From Methyloceanibacter sp. (lineage in GTDB: Bacteria; Pseudomonadota; Alphaproteobacteria; Rhizobiales; Methyloligellaceae), in assembly GCA_018067145.1 (NCBI GenBank), contig JAGPVD010000071.1, forward strand, positions 1-64,000: a DNA stretch of 64,000 bases, written 5' to 3'. Below are positions 50,888 through 61,649 of this stretch, piece after piece. A model generated the notes under the pieces. It ran no database searches and had not been told where the DNA came from. It worked only from the letters and a program-made list of their open reading frames with translations. Both the position numbers and the translations under genes were made by a program. Each line of letters starts with the position of its first letter. Position 1 is the stretch's first letter.

Positions 50888-52768
50888 TCAGCCCTCGGCG
50901 CTCTCGCCACTGGCACTCTCAGCAAGCTCGGTCGCTTTCATCCAGTCCGCCTCGGCGGCCGTAAGATTCCGTTCTAAATCGCCGCGTTTCCTCATGAGAT
51001 CACTGGCGGATGTGCCTGTCGCCTCCGGCGCCGCCAGCAAACCATCAATCTCTTCGCGCTTCTGCCAAAGCCGCTTCATCTCGGCCTCGGCCTGAACCAC
51101 GGCCTTGCGTAAAGTCTTGTTGCGCTCCCGCGCCGCTGCCGCCTGCCGACGCTCCTCCTTGCGGTTGCCCCGCTTCGCGGAACTTCCATTGCCCCCCTTC
51201 GCGGCACCGGAACTGAGGATCTGATCGCGATAGTCATCGAGGCTTCCATCGAACTCCGTGACCGTACCGTCGGCGACGAGCACAAGCCTGTCGGCGATCA
51301 ACCCCACCAGATGGCGATCATGACTGACCACCACCACGGCGCCACCGAACTCAGCCAGGGCTTGGACCAGCGCCTCCCGCGCGTCCACGTCGAGATGGTT
51401 GGTCGGCTCATCGAGGATCAGGATATGCGGCGCGTCTCTCGTGATCAGCGCCAGGGACAGCCGCGCGCGCTCCCCGCCGGAAAGCTGGCCCACTGGAACC
51501 ATCGCCTTGTCGCCAGAGAAGCCAAAGCGACCGAGATGTGCCCGAACCAGACCGGGCTTCGCGTCCGTCAGCAGCCGCTCCATATGTTGGATCGGCGTGT
51601 CGTCCGCGACCAGTTCCTCGATCTGATGCTGCGCGAAATACCCGACCTTCAACTTGCCGCTGGCAGCAACGCATCCATCCATCGGCTCCAACTGGCCCGC
51701 CAGCAGACGCGCCAATGTGGTCTTGCCGTTGCCGTTACGGCCCACGAGCGCGATGCGATCGTCCGGATCAATCCGGAAATTCAGCTCCGACAGAACCGGC
51801 AGGCCGGGTGCGTAACCGACCGCGGCATCATCGAGCACAACCAGCGGCGGTCGTAATTCCTTCGGACTGGGAAAGTCAAAGACGAGCGAACCGTCCTCCG
51901 CCGAAGCGGCGACGGGCTCCATTTTCGCCAGCGCCTTCAGGCGACTTTGCGCCTGGCGCGCGGTATGGGCCTTGAAGCGCCAGCGATCCACGTAGTCCTG
52001 CAGCCTTTTGCGTTTCGCGTCTTGGCTCGCCCGCGCCGCTTCCGTCTGCGCTTGGCGCTCACGCCGCTGCCGCTCGAACTGATCGTAGTTTCCTGAATAG
52101 AGGAGGGTCTTGCCGCCCTCCACATGAAGGATGTGGTCGACCACATTGTTTAGGAGGTCGCGCTCATGGCTCACCACGATCAGGCTGTTGCGATAGCCCT
52201 TTAGGAAGGACTCGAGCCACAGCGCCGCTTCGAGATCGAGATGGTTGGACGGCTCGTCCAGCAGCAGCAGATCAGGCTCTGAGAACAACAGTGCGGCGAG
52301 CGCCACGCGCATGCGCCACCCGCCCGAGAATGTGTCGAGCGCTTGATGCTGAGTTGCCTCGGAAAAACCAAGGCCGGCGAGAATGCGGGACACCCGTGAC
52401 GGCGCCCCATGCGCGTCGATGGTGTTAAGCCGCTCATGGATATCGGCGATGCGATGGGGGTCCGTGGCATGCTCCGCTTCCGCCAGGAGCTCGTTGCGCT
52501 CCGTGGCCGCGGCCAGCACGGTCTCGAACGGCGTAGCCGACCCGCCCGGCGCCTCTTGGGCAACATAGCCGATGGTTAGGTCCGACCGCCCTTCGATCTT
52601 GCCGTCGTCAGCTTCGTAAAGCCCGGCGATAAGCTTCAGAAGCGTGGACTTGCCCGCGCCGTTGCGGCCAACCAGCCCAACGCGCGACTTTGGCGGTAGC
52701 GCTGCAGAGGCATGGTCAAGGATGAGATGGCCGCCAAGGCGGAGCGTGATGTCATCAATTGTGAACAT
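50888..52768 (-). CDS. ABC-F family ATPase
   Basis: 626 residues with two ATP-binding cassettes and no membrane domain, so a ribosome-associated ABC-F protein rather than a transporter. Walker A GLVGRNGAGKSTLL and ALVGRNGNGKTTLA, signatures FSGGWRMR and LSGGERARL, Walker B LLLLDEPSNHLD and ILILDEPTNHLD. The linker (ERQRRERQAQTEAARASQDA) and a C-terminal coiled coil (EERRQAAAARERNKTLRKAV) follow the Uup/YheS layout. These proteins resolve translation stalls; the exact subgroup is not decided. Confidence 0.93.
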   Translation of the reverse strand: MFTIDDITLRLGGHLILDHASAALPPKSRVGLVGRNGAGKSTLLKLIAGLYEADDGKIEGRSDLTIGYVAQEAPGGSATPFETVLAAATERNELLAEAEHATDPHRIADIHERLNTIDAHGAPSRVSRILAGLGFSEATQHQALDTFSGGWRMRVALAALLFSEPDLLLLDEPSNHLDLEAALWLESFLKGYRNSLIVVSHERDLLNNVVDHILHVEGGKTLLYSGNYDQFERQRRERQAQTEAARASQDAKRKRLQDYVDRWRFKAHTARQAQSRLKALAKMEPVAASAEDGSLVFDFPSPKELRPPLVVLDDAAVGYAPGLPVLSELNFRIDPDDRIALVGRNGNGKTTLARLLAGQLEPMDGCVAASGKLKVGYFAQHQIEELVADDTPIQHMERLLTDAKPGLVRAHLGRFGFSGDKAMVPVGQLSGGERARLSLALITRDAPHILILDEPTNHLDVDAREALVQALAEFGGAVVVVSHDRHLVGLIADRLVLVADGTVTEFDGSLDDYRDQILSSGAAKGGNGSSAKRGNRKEERRQAAAARERNKTLRKAVVQAEAEMKRLWQKREEIDGLLAAPEATGTSASDLMRKRGDLERNLTAAEADWMKATELAESASGESAEG

Positions 52769-52811
52769 GGGCGGCGTGATAGCACAGGAAGAAGCAGCCG
52801 CGTGCGTCTTG

Positions 52812-54374
52812 CTATCGGCGTCTCACTCCGCCCAAAGCGCCGCGCTTGATCGCGTCCTCTGCGACCCGCGTGATCATGGGCACGACCGAGCGGACGAAGA
52901 CCTTACTGAAGGCGGTCCAAAAGCCGTCGCCGCGCGATCCGCTACTGGACTTCTTCTTGGTCGCCTTTTTTTTCCCGCTCTCCTTCGCCTCGGCTGCCTC
53001 TGCCTCAGCCTCGGCTTCCGCCTTGACCCGCTCCGCCGTTCGTTTCTGCAAAATCTCGAAGGCCGACTTGCGATCGACGGGCTTGTCATAGTCGCCGGCG
53101 ACTGGGCTCTCCTTGATGACCGTCTTACGCTCTGCGGCCGTGAGCGGACCCGGCCTCGATGACGGCGGCTTGATGAGCGTGCGCTCAACCATGGTCGGCC
53201 GCCCTTTGCGATCCAACGTCGAGATGAGCGCCTCGCCGATGCCGAGCTCCATGATCGCCGTTTTGGTATCGATGTCCGGATTGGCGCGGAAGGTCTCGGC
53301 CGCTGCCTTGATGGCCTTTTGCTCCGCCGGCGTGAAGGCACGCAAGGCATGCTGCACGCGGTTGCCGAGCTGAGCCGACACGCTATCGGGCACATCAAGC
53401 GGATTCTGCGTCACAAAATAGACGCCCACGCCCTTGGAGCGAATAAGGCGCACAACCTGCTCGATCTTCCGCAGCAGTGCTTTCGGTGCATCCCGGAACA
53501 AGACATGCGCCTCGTCGAAGAAGAAGACGAGCTTCGGCTTGTCGGGATCACCCACCTCGGGCAGTTCCTCGAACAACTCCGACAACAGGAACAACAAGAA
53601 CGTCGCGTAGAGGCGCGGGCTCTGCATGAGCTGGTCGGCGGCAAGGACGCTGATATAGCCACGCCCATCGCGTGCGGTCCGCATCAGATCCTTTACCTCC
53701 AGCGCCGGCTCGCCGAAGAAATACTCAGCGCCCTGTCGCTCCAGAACCAGGAGCGAGCGCTGAATGGAGCCCACCGAAGCCTTGGTGATATTGCCGTATT
53801 TGGTGGTGAGATCGGCGGCGCGCTCGGCCAGGTTCACGAGCAACGACTGCAAGTCCTTGAGATCGAGAAGTAGCAGCTTCTCGTCATCAGCGATCTTAAA
53901 GGCGATGTTAAGCACGCCCTCTTGCGCCTCACTCAGTTCCATCAAGCGCGACAAAAGAAGCGGCCCCAGCTCCGTGATGGTGGTCCGGATCGGATGGCCC
54001 TTCTCACCGAACAGATCCCAGAAGATCACCGGATACGCGTTTAATTCGACGTCATAGCCGATCAGCTTAGCGCGATCCTCAATCCAGCCTTTGGCGACGC
54101 CTTTCTCGGCCAAGCCGGAGAGGTCGCCCTTCACATCAGCGCAGAACACTGGAACGCCCTCGTCTGAGAAGCTCTCGGCCAAGCCCTGCAAGGTCACCGT
54201 CTTACCGGTTCCCGTAGCGCCGGTGACCAGCCCATGCCGGTTGGCGAGCTTCAGCAGGATAAACTCGGCCTTGTCGCTCTGGCCGATATAGATGCTCTCA
54301 GCGGGAGCGGTCACGGCCTCAGCCACCTTGTCCTGCTTCGTGGCCTTCTTGGGTGCCGCCTTGCGCCTCGCCAT
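52812..54374 (-). CDS. HerA-like helicase domain protein (DUF853)
   Basis: 520 residues with Walker [14 protein letters not shown] (about 52-64), [13 protein letters not shown], Walker [14 protein letters not shown] and the arginine-finger-type [15 protein letters not shown] region of HerA/FtsK-like hexameric ATPases. The C-terminus is a Lys/Ala/Glu-rich low-complexity region followed by a short helix. AGGAGGG precedes the ATG. No NurA-like nuclease or DUF4297-type partner gene is adjacent, which argues against a defence cassette; housekeeping copies of this family are common in alphaproteobacteria. Confidence 0.9.
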   Translation of the reverse strand: MARRKAAPKKATKQDKVAEAVTAPAESIYIGQSDKAEFILLKLANRHGLVTGATGTGKTVTLQGLAESFSDEGVPVFCADVKGDLSGLAEKGVAKGWIEDRAKLIGYDVELNAYPVIFWDLFGEKGHPIRTTITELGPLLLSRLMELSEAQEGVLNIAFKIADDEKLLLLDLKDLQSLLVNLAERAADLTTKYGNITKASVGSIQRSLLVLERQGAEYFFGEPALEVKDLMRTARDGRGYISVLAADQLMQSPRLYATFLLFLLSELFEELPEVGDPDKPKLVFFFDEAHVLFRDAPKALLRKIEQVVRLIRSKGVGVYFVTQNPLDVPDSVSAQLGNRVQHALRAFTPAEQKAIKAAAETFRANPDIDTKTAIMELGIGEALISTLDRKGRPTMVERTLIKPPSSRPGPLTAAERKTVIKESPVAGDYDKPVDRKSAFEILQKRTAERVKAEAEAEAEAAEAKESGKKKATKKKSSSGSRGDGFWTAFSKVFVRSVVPMITRVAEDAIKRGALGGVRRR

Positions 54375-54526
54375 TCTCGTCCCTCCTACTCGCTTGCCTG
54401 CGGCACTCTAACGGGTGCGATGGCCGCAAGCCAAGGCGGTCTGTCACGGGTCAGCGGCATCGTATCCTGACGGCTTTCTTGCCCTGTGGGCTTCGTGCTA
54501 GGAGACAACCAAGAACCAACTAGAGC

Positions 54527-56389
54527 ATGCTGGACATGGATAAACTTCCCTTGGCCCGAGACTTTCCCGCCACCGACGAGGCGGCGTGGAAGACACTCGT
54601 GGAAAAGGCGCTGAAAGGCGCCCCCTTCTCTGTGCTCGAATCGAAGAGTTATGACGGCTTCGCTGTCGAGCCGCTCTACGGTCGCGCCCCGGATGCCCAA
54701 ATCATTCCTGGCCGCGCGCCCGGAAAGCCGTGGGAGGTGCTTCAGCGCATCGAGCTTGGCGACGCCAAAGCGGCCAACGACCAGATCCTTGAAGATTTGA
54801 ACAACGGCGCGAGTGGGCTCGCACTCGTGTTTCAGGGCTCACCCGGTGATGACGGTTATGCGTTTCCACCGTGCCCGACCGCGCTGAGCGCAGCACTCGA
54901 AGGTGTCCACCTTGAGTGGGGCGTCCCAATCGAGCTCCAGCAGGGCCTAGCCTGTAGAGACGCAGCGCTCACGCTCTCGAACCTGGTCAAAACGAGAGGC
55001 GTCGCGGCAAGTGATGTGAATATCCGCTTTGGCCTCGATCCGATCGGTGTTCTCGCAGCGAACGGATGGAGCTACGTCGTCTGGCCCGACATGGCGCCGG
55101 TGTTCACCAGCCTAGTCGCGGAGCTGATCGAGCAAGGCTTCAAGGGCCCGTTCGCCGTCGGGGACGGACGCCCAGTGCATGCTGCTGGCGGCTCTGAGGC
55201 ACAAGAGCTCGCCTTCGCGCTCTCCACCGCTATCGCTTATCTCCGAGCGCTGGAGACAGGCGGCATCCCGCTCGACGACGCGCGGCGCCTTATCTTCTTC
55301 CGCCTTGCCGCCGATCAGAAGCAGTTCCTCACTATCGCCAAGTTCCGGGCTTTGCGGAAACTTTGGGCGCGTGTGGAGGAGGCTTGTGGACTCAAACCTG
55401 AAACTGCGTTTGTCAGCGCCGAGACCGCTTGGCGCATGATGACAAAGCGCGATCCGCACGGGAACATCGTGCGCGGCACCATCGCGGTGTTCTCCGCCGC
55501 ACTCGGCGGCGCCGATGCGGTGACGGTACTGCCCTTCAGTTCAGCACTCGGTTTGCCGGACCCGTTTGCCCGCCGTGTCGCGCGCAACACCCAGACGGTG
55601 CTCGTCGAGGAGGCGAACCTCTATCGCGTCGCCGACCCGGCTGCGGGCGCGGGCGCCATCGAGGCGCTGACCGATGAGCTCTGTACCGCCGCATGGGCAC
55701 TCTTCCAAGACATCGAGAAGGCTGGTGGCGCTGCCGAAGCTTTGCGGGCCGGCCTGATCCAGCGTGAGGTCGCAAAGGTGCGCGCCGAGCGCGAGAAGGC
55801 TGCCGCGTGCCGGAAGGACTCACTGGTCGGCACCAGCGACTTCCCCGATCTCGCCGAGAAGGCGGTCGCCGTGCGCGATGCCGCGCCCTGTCCGCCATGC
55901 GACGATCCGGAGGAACAGAGCGTAGAGCCGTTGCACCGCATGCGCTCGGCCGAGCCATTCGAAAATTTGCGCGACCGTAGCGATGACTTTCTCGCCAAGC
56001 ATGGCGAACGTCCCAAGGTTTTTCTCGCCTGTCTCGGACGACCCGCCGACTTTAACGCGCGGGCGAGCTTCGCCCGGAGCCTCTTCGAGGCGGGCGGCAT
56101 CGCCGCGATCACGCCCGAAGGCGCACAAGACATTGACGGCCTGACAAAAGCCTTCAATGCGTCGGGTGCAAAACTCGCCTGCCTCTGCTCCTCCGACAAA
56201 GTCTATGCGTCCGAGGGCGCGGAAACGGCGAAAGCCTTCAGCGAGGCTGGCGCGCAACATATCTATCTGGCCGGAAAGCCGGGCGAACACGAGGCCGCGT
56301 TAAAGGCGGCCGGCGTGACCGGCTTCGTATCGGTAGGCACCGACATTCTCGCGATGCTTCGCCAAGCCTACGCAAACTTGGGACTTTAG
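54527..56389 (+). CDS. mutA: methylmalonyl-CoA mutase small (beta) subunit
   Basis: 620 residues. This subunit pairs with MutB, lacks catalysis of its own and has a degenerate cobalamin-binding domain: the C-terminal segment KVFLACLGRPADFNARASF has no DxHxxG. The TIM-barrel part shows GVPIELQQGLACRDAAL, LLAALRH-type helices and DPFARRVARNTQTVLVEEANL. Starts at 54527 and 54533 are both possible, neither with a strong ribosome-binding site. First gene of mutA-mutB-meaB-pcp, serving propionyl-CoA or ethylmalonyl-CoA pathway flux into succinyl-CoA. Confidence 0.94.
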   Translation: MLDMDKLPLARDFPATDEAAWKTLVEKALKGAPFSVLESKSYDGFAVEPLYGRAPDAQIIPGRAPGKPWEVLQRIELGDAKAANDQILEDLNNGASGLALVFQGSPGDDGYAFPPCPTALSAALEGVHLEWGVPIELQQGLACRDAALTLSNLVKTRGVAASDVNIRFGLDPIGVLAANGWSYVVWPDMAPVFTSLVAELIEQGFKGPFAVGDGRPVHAAGGSEAQELAFALSTAIAYLRALETGGIPLDDARRLIFFRLAADQKQFLTIAKFRALRKLWARVEEACGLKPETAFVSAETAWRMMTKRDPHGNIVRGTIAVFSAALGGADAVTVLPFSSALGLPDPFARRVARNTQTVLVEEANLYRVADPAAGAGAIEALTDELCTAAWALFQDIEKAGGAAEALRAGLIQREVAKVRAEREKAAACRKDSLVGTSDFPDLAEKAVAVRDAAPCPPCDDPEEQSVEPLHRMRSAEPFENLRDRSDDFLAKHGERPKVFLACLGRPADFNARASFARSLFEAGGIAAITPEGAQDIDGLTKAFNASGAKLACLCSSDKVYASEGAETAKAFSEAGAQHIYLAGKPGEHEAALKAAGVTGFVSVGTDILAMLRQAYANLGL

Positions 56390-56427
56390 GCGCAAGCCAA
56401 CGTGGCAGCCTGAAAGGGAACGACTAA

Positions 56428-58587
56428 GTGACCGGGATACCGAAATTCTCTGAGATCGACTTCCAGGAGCCCCGCGAACCGTCGCAGGCGTCCGACGCGT
56501 CCAATTGGGAGACGCCGGAAGGCATCGCCGTGAAGCCTGCCTATGGCCCTGACGATCTGAACGGTCTCGACTTCCTCGAAGGCATGCCGGGCGTGCCGCC
56601 TTATATTCGCGGCCCCTACCCCACGATGTATGTGCAGCGGCCCTGGACGATCCGGCAATATTCCGGCTTCTCGACAGCGGAGGATTCCAATGCTTTCTAT
56701 CGGCGAAATCTTGCCGCCGGCCAGCAAGGCGTCTCCATCGCCTTCGATCTCGCCACCCATCGCGGCTACGACTCCGATCATCCGCGCGTAACCGGCGATG
56801 TGGGCATGGCGGGCGTCGCCATCGATTCCATCTACGACATGCGCACCCTATTTGACGGCATTCCGCTCGATCAGGTCTCCGTCTCGATGACTATGAATGG
56901 TGCGGTGCTGCCGGTGCTTGCGCTCTTCATCGTCGCCGGTGAGGAGCAAGGCGTGCCACACGAGAAGCTCTCGGGCACGATCCAGAACGACATCCTCAAA
57001 GAATTCATGGTGCGGAACACCTATATCTATCCGCCTGAACCATCGATGCGCATCGTGTCTGACATCATCGGCTACGCCTCGAAGCAGATGCCGAGGTTCA
57101 ACTCCATCTCGATCTCCGGCTATCACATGCAAGAGGCGGGAGCGACGGCCGACCTTGAGCTTGGCTACACGCTCGCCGACGGCATCGAATATGTGCGCGC
57201 CGGCATCGCCACCGGTCTGGACGTCGATGAGTTCGCGCCACGGCTCTCTTTCTTCTGGGCCATTGGCATGAATTTCTCCATGGAGATCGCCAAGATGCGT
57301 GCCGCGCGTCTCTTGTGGGCGAAGCTCATGATGGACGAGTTCAAGCCGAAGAACCCCAAATCTCTGGCGCTGCGCACCCATTGCCAGACCAGTGGCTGGA
57401 GCCTCGCCGCCCAGGACGTATTCAACAACGTGGTGCGGACCTGCGTCGAAGGCATGGCCGCAACGCAAGGCCACACCCAGTCGCTCCACACCAACGCGCT
57501 GGACGAAGCGCTGGCACTGCCGACGGATTTCTCCGCCCGCATCGCCCGCAACACCCAGCTCATGTTGCAGCAGGAGAGCGGCACCACAAACATCATCGAT
57601 CCGTGGGGCGGCAGCTTCTACATAGAACGCCTGACCTACGATCTCGCCGCCCGCGCCATGGAGCATATCGAAGAGGTCGAGAAGTTTGGCGGCATGGCCA
57701 AGGCCATCGAGGCCGGCATCCCTAAGCGCATGATCGAGCAGGCGGCGACGGCTACGCAGGGGCGCATCGATTCAGGCCGCCAGACCATCGTCGGCCTGAA
57801 CAAATACCAGCCAGAGAGCGAAGCCGACATCGCCATTCTAAAAGTGGACAATCGCTCCGTGCGCCGCCAGCAGCTCAACAAACTCGAGCGCCTCAAGGCC
57901 GAGCGCGACGAGGAGGCCGTTACGCGCGCTCTTGACGCGCTGACCGAAAGCGCTGAGACAGGCAAAGGAAATCTGCTTGAGGGCGCTGTCGTAGCTGCCC
58001 GCGCCATGGCCACTGTCGGCGAGATTTCCTATGCCCTGGAAAAGATCTATGGCCGCCACCGGGCAAGCGTTTCGGCAATCTCCGGCGTCTATAAGGCGGA
58101 GATGGGCCGCGAGGACGGAAACATGACCCGCGTCAACGAACTGATCGAGAGCTTCGAGACCGAGCACGGGCGCAGGCCCCGCATTCTCGTGGCCAAGATG
58201 GGTCAGGACGGCCATGACCGTGGCCAAAAAGTCATCGCCTCCGCCTTTGCCGACCTCGGCTTCGATGTCGATATTGGTCCCCTGTTCCAGACGCCCGACG
58301 AGGCTGCCCGCCAGGCCGTCGAGAACGACGTACATATCCTCGGCGTATCGTCGCTCGCCGCCGGTCACTTGACCCTCGTGCCGGCGCTGCGCGAAGCATT
58401 GGAGTCTCAAGGACGCGGCGACATCATGGTCGTCGTCGGCGGCGTCATCCCACCGCAGGATTATCCCGAGCTCTACGAAGCCGGTGCCAAGGCCATTTTC
58501 GGCCCTGGCACGCCGATCGCCGATGCCGCAATCGACATCCTTGGCAAACTCGGTGCCGAGGGCGACGCCAAAGCAGCCGCCGAGTAG
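56428..58587 (+). CDS. mutB: methylmalonyl-CoA mutase large (alpha) subunit
   Basis: 719 residues from GTG 56428. The catalytic, B12-dependent subunit converting (R)-methylmalonyl-CoA to succinyl-CoA. Substrate-channel motif [20 protein letters not shown], barrel motif [17 protein letters not shown] and [20 protein letters not shown] are intact; the cobalamin domain has [11 protein letters not shown] (Asp594, His596, Gly599), then [11 protein letters not shown] and [12 protein letters not shown]. It lies 38 bases after mutA and 11 bases before meaB. Confidence 0.97.
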   Translation: MTGIPKFSEIDFQEPREPSQASDASNWETPEGIAVKPAYGPDDLNGLDFLEGMPGVPPYIRGPYPTMYVQRPWTIRQYSGFSTAEDSNAFYRRNLAAGQQGVSIAFDLATHRGYDSDHPRVTGDVGMAGVAIDSIYDMRTLFDGIPLDQVSVSMTMNGAVLPVLALFIVAGEEQGVPHEKLSGTIQNDILKEFMVRNTYIYPPEPSMRIVSDIIGYASKQMPRFNSISISGYHMQEAGATADLELGYTLADGIEYVRAGIATGLDVDEFAPRLSFFWAIGMNFSMEIAKMRAARLLWAKLMMDEFKPKNPKSLALRTHCQTSGWSLAAQDVFNNVVRTCVEGMAATQGHTQSLHTNALDEALALPTDFSARIARNTQLMLQQESGTTNIIDPWGGSFYIERLTYDLAARAMEHIEEVEKFGGMAKAIEAGIPKRMIEQAATATQGRIDSGRQTIVGLNKYQPESEADIAILKVDNRSVRRQQLNKLERLKAERDEEAVTRALDALTESAETGKGNLLEGAVVAARAMATVGEISYALEKIYGRHRASVSAISGVYKAEMGREDGNMTRVNELIESFETEHGRRPRILVAKMGQDGHDRGQKVIASAFADLGFDVDIGPLFQTPDEAARQAVENDVHILGVSSLAAGHLTLVPALREALESQGRGDIMVVVGGVIPPQDYPELYEAGAKAIFGPGTPIADAAIDILGKLGAEGDAKAAAE

Positions 58588-58598
58588 CTCGGTATCCC

Positions 58599-59606
58599 AT
58601 GAGCGGCAACACTAAGACTGACGACGATTTCCAAGACACCGTCGAGGCCATCCGCGCCGGCGACCGCGTGGCCTTGGGGCGCGCCATCACTCTGGTCGAG
58701 AGCACCAAGCCGGAGGACCAGCTCCGCACGCAAGAGCTGCTTGAGGCGCTGCTGCCTCATACCGGCCAGTCCATCCGCATCGGCATTAGCGGCGTTCCCG
58801 GTGCCGGCAAGTCCACCCTTATCGACCAGCTCGGGATGAATCTCATCGCCGAGGGCCACAAGGTGGCCGTGCTTGCCGTCGACCCGACCTCATCGCGAAC
58901 CGGTGGTTCCATTCTCGGCGACAAGACCCGCATGGGTCGGCTTTCTGGTGAGACATCAGCCTTCATCCGCCCCTCTCCTGCGGGCACGAGTCTAGGCGGC
59001 GTAACCAAGACCACGCGCGAGACCATCGCGCTGGCCGAAGCGGCGGGCTTCGATATCGTGCTTGTGGAGACGGTCGGCGTCGGCCAATCGGAAACCGCTG
59101 TCTCCGGCATGGTGGATGTGTTCGTCGTGGTCGCTATCCCCGGCGCGGGCGATGAGCTTCAAGGCATCAAACGCGGCCTGCTTGAGCTGGCCGACATCAT
59201 CGCCGTCAACAAAGCCGACAGCGACAATGTCGAGCGCGCCAATCGCGCGGCGACGGAATACAAAACCGCCCTGCATATTCTTGCCGCTGGCCATCCGAAC
59301 TGGTCGCCCTCAGTGCTGACCATGTCGGCGCGGGACAATCTCGGCCTCGACACGCTGTGGGAAAAAATCACCGAGCGGCAGAACACGCTCTTAGAGTCCG
59401 GTGCGTTGATGGAACGCCGGGCCGATCAGGCTACATCGTGGATGCGCGAAATCTTCGAGCAGCGCCTACTCGCCGCTTTCAAGGGTAGCCGGCGCGCCGC
59501 GCGCCACGTCGAGGCGCTTGAGGACAAGGTCCGGGCTGGCGAGATGACCGCAGGCGCGGCGGCCGAAGAACTTGGCCGATTGGTCGGGCTCAAAGAGCCC
59601 AAATAG
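58599..59606 (+). CDS. meaB: methylmalonyl-CoA mutase chaperone GTPase MeaB
   Basis: 335 residues of the G3E P-loop GTPase group that loads and protects cobalamin in the mutase. Walker A GVPGAGKSTLIDQ, switch/Mg region AVDPTSSRTGGSILGDKTRM, DIVLVETVGVGQSE and the specificity motif NKAD are present. The C-terminal dimerisation helices (REIFEQRLLAAFKGSRRAA) complete the protein. It directly follows mutB in the operon. Confidence 0.96.
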   Translation: MSGNTKTDDDFQDTVEAIRAGDRVALGRAITLVESTKPEDQLRTQELLEALLPHTGQSIRIGISGVPGAGKSTLIDQLGMNLIAEGHKVAVLAVDPTSSRTGGSILGDKTRMGRLSGETSAFIRPSPAGTSLGGVTKTTRETIALAEAAGFDIVLVETVGVGQSETAVSGMVDVFVVVAIPGAGDELQGIKRGLLELADIIAVNKADSDNVERANRAATEYKTALHILAAGHPNWSPSVLTMSARDNLGLDTLWEKITERQNTLLESGALMERRADQATSWMREIFEQRLLAAFKGSRRAARHVEALEDKVRAGEMTAGAAAEELGRLVGLKEPK

Positions 59607-59661
59607 ACCAGGCCCCGCGAATTCACTTTCCTCCCGCGCGAGCGGCTTGTAAGCCAGAGAT

Positions 59662-60324
59662 ATGGCACAGTCACGCGTCCTCATTACCGGTTTTGGCCCC
59701 TATCCCGGCGTCGCCGAGAACCCTTCCGGCTGGCTCGCCGAGACGTTGGCCGCGCGTAAATCCCACGACTGCAATCTGCAGGCGCACGTGCTGCCGACGG
59801 AGTGGAAGGCGGTTGCTGAACTCACGCCCCGCCTCCACGAGAGCGTCCAACCCCATGTAATGATTCACTTTGGCGTCAGCCCGCGTGCGAAGGCCCTTCG
59901 TATCGAGCGCTCGGCGCATAACCGAATTGCGTCCCGCGCCGATGCCAATGGCAGCGTCCCGGACGCACGCATGATCTCGCCGAACAGCACCATGCGCCTC
60001 GACACCGGCTTTCCGGTCACACAGATCGCTGCGCATCTCAGAACCCAAGGCACGCCCGCCCACAGCTCGCGATCCTGCGGGCGCTATCTCTGCAACTTCC
60101 TCTATTACCGTTCGCTGCAATGGGCACAAACTCACGGAAGTGACGCCCTGTTCGTGCACGTGCCGCATCGGGCATCCGAAGACACCCCGTTCAGCGCCGA
60201 TACCTTGCTCCATGCGGCGGAAGAGATCCTGCGCCTCGTCCTCGACGCCACCACCGGACCAGACGCGCGCGCGGCCCAGGCCCAAAACCCGTCTCCCTCA
60301 CACATCGAGGAGTTGCGGCAATGA
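59662..60324 (+). CDS. pcp: pyroglutamyl-peptidase I
   Basis: 220 residues of the C15 cysteine peptidase family, which remove N-terminal pyroglutamate. The catalytic triad is Glu82 (RIERSAHN), Cys144 (CGRYLCNFLYY) and His166 (ALFVHVPHR). TGFGPYPGVAENPS marks the N-terminus. It follows meaB by 55 bases, and its stop overlaps the next start by four bases (ATGA), so it bridges the mutase operon and the TIGR03808 gene. A functional tie to either side is not apparent. Confidence 0.9.
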   Translation: MAQSRVLITGFGPYPGVAENPSGWLAETLAARKSHDCNLQAHVLPTEWKAVAELTPRLHESVQPHVMIHFGVSPRAKALRIERSAHNRIASRADANGSVPDARMISPNSTMRLDTGFPVTQIAAHLRTQGTPAHSSRSCGRYLCNFLYYRSLQWAQTHGSDALFVHVPHRASEDTPFSADTLLHAAEEILRLVLDATTGPDARAAQAQNPSPSHIEELRQ

Positions 60325-61649
60325 CCATTGGCCGCCGCGAACTCATGTTGGCCGGACTTGGAGTCGGCCTCGCCGTAGTGGGCCCGCGCTTGGTGGCCGC
60401 ACAAGGCTCGTCCAACGCAGGCGGTGTGACCCCGGGAGACGGCGTTACCGACCAGACCGCAGCGCTCCAGGACGCCGCCGATGCGGCAGCCCGTTCGGGT
60501 GCACCCTTACGTCTCGCGGCGGGGACCTATTCGACCGAGCGGCTCAACCTCAAATCGGGCACGCACATTGAGGGTGTGCCGGGGCGAACGATCCTTCGCT
60601 ACCGATCAGGCGGCGCAATCCTCGCAACCGAGAAGACCGACAATGTGCGCCTATCCGGTCTCGTGCTTGACGCCGGGGGCAAACCGCTCGGCGAGGACGG
60701 CGCGCTTCTCCTGGCGACTGGGGCGACGCATCTCGACATCTCTGACTGCCGCTTCATGGGCAGCAGTGAAGGCGGCATCGTGTTCCGCCGCGTAGCGGGC
60801 CGCATCGCCAATTGCGAGATCGGCCACATCGGCAAGACCGCGCTGTTTAGCGAAGACGCGGACGGGCTAGAGATTGCCCATAGTCACGTGCATGACTGCG
60901 GCGACAACGGCATCCTCGTCTGGCGGTCGAAGATCGGCGAGGACGGCACCATCGTGACCTCGAACCGCATCGAGCGTATCGCCGCTAAGAGCGGCGGCAG
61001 CGGCCAAAACGGCAATGGTATCAATATCTTTCGCGCTGACTCGGTGGTGGTGAGTGCGAACAGAATCACCGACTGCGCTTTTTCGGCGATACGCTCCAAC
61101 GCCGGCTCTAACTGCCAAATTATCGGAAATTTCTGCGCCCGCCTCGGTGAGGTTGCGCTCTATGCCGAGTTCTCCTTCCAGGGCGTGGTGATCGCGAAAA
61201 ACATTGTCGACGCCGCGGCCATGGGCGTGTCGGTCACCAATTTTCAGCAAGGCGGCCGACTCGCTGTCGTTCGGGGCAATATCATCCGCAATCTCTTCTT
61301 CCGGAAAAGCATCGACACCCGCGGTGTCGGCATCGCCGTGGAGGCCGACGCCATAGTCAGTGACAACGTCATCGAAAATGCGCCTGCCTACGGCATTCTG
61401 CTGGGCTGGGGCGATTATCTCCGTAATGTGAGCGTCACCGACAATCTCATCCGCAACGCCCATACCGGCATCGGCGTCTCGGTGAGCCCGTCAACGGGGG
61501 CGGCCCTGATCACCGACAATCTGATTACCGATACCAAGGACGGCGCTATCCGCGCCATGAAGGGGCCAACGCCTATCGGCCCCGATTTCGCGCATCACAG
61601 CGCGAAGACCTTTCGCAACCTCACCGTCTACGCCAACGTCGCCCGCTAG
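60321..61649 (+). CDS. Tat-exported right-handed-beta-helix protein (TIGR03808)
   Basis: 442 residues with a twin-arginine signal (MTIGRRELMLAGLGVGLAVV). The mature protein is a repetitive parallel beta-helix, seen as many short turns with N/D, G and hydrophobic residues (DNVRLSGLVLDAGGKPLGED, GIVFRRVAGRIANCEIGHIG, ITDNLITDTKDGAI), as in pectate-lyase-type folds. The TIGR03808 family is defined by exactly this combination in alphaproteobacteria; its substrate is unknown. It shares four bases with pcp at the start and four with the convergent AsnC gene at the end. Confidence 0.9.
   Translation: MTIGRRELMLAGLGVGLAVVGPRLVAAQGSSNAGGVTPGDGVTDQTAALQDAADAAARSGAPLRLAAGTYSTERLNLKSGTHIEGVPGRTILRYRSGGAILATEKTDNVRLSGLVLDAGGKPLGEDGALLLATGATHLDISDCRFMGSSEGGIVFRRVAGRIANCEIGHIGKTALFSEDADGLEIAHSHVHDCGDNGILVWRSKIGEDGTIVTSNRIERIAAKSGGSGQNGNGINIFRADSVVVSANRITDCAFSAIRSNAGSNCQIIGNFCARLGEVALYAEFSFQGVVIAKNIVDAAAMGVSVTNFQQGGRLAVVRGNIIRNLFFRKSIDTRGVGIAVEADAIVSDNVIENAPAYGILLGWGDYLRNVSVTDNLIRNAHTGIGVSVSPSTGAALITDNLITDTKDGAIRAMKGPTPIGPDFAHHSAKTFRNLTVYANVAR

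Noticed and set aside
52812-54374. HerA-like ATPase next to an ABC-F ATPase as a possible anti-phage defence pair
   Set aside because: No nuclease, SIR2 or DUF4297-type partner is adjacent, and both families have common housekeeping members in this group.
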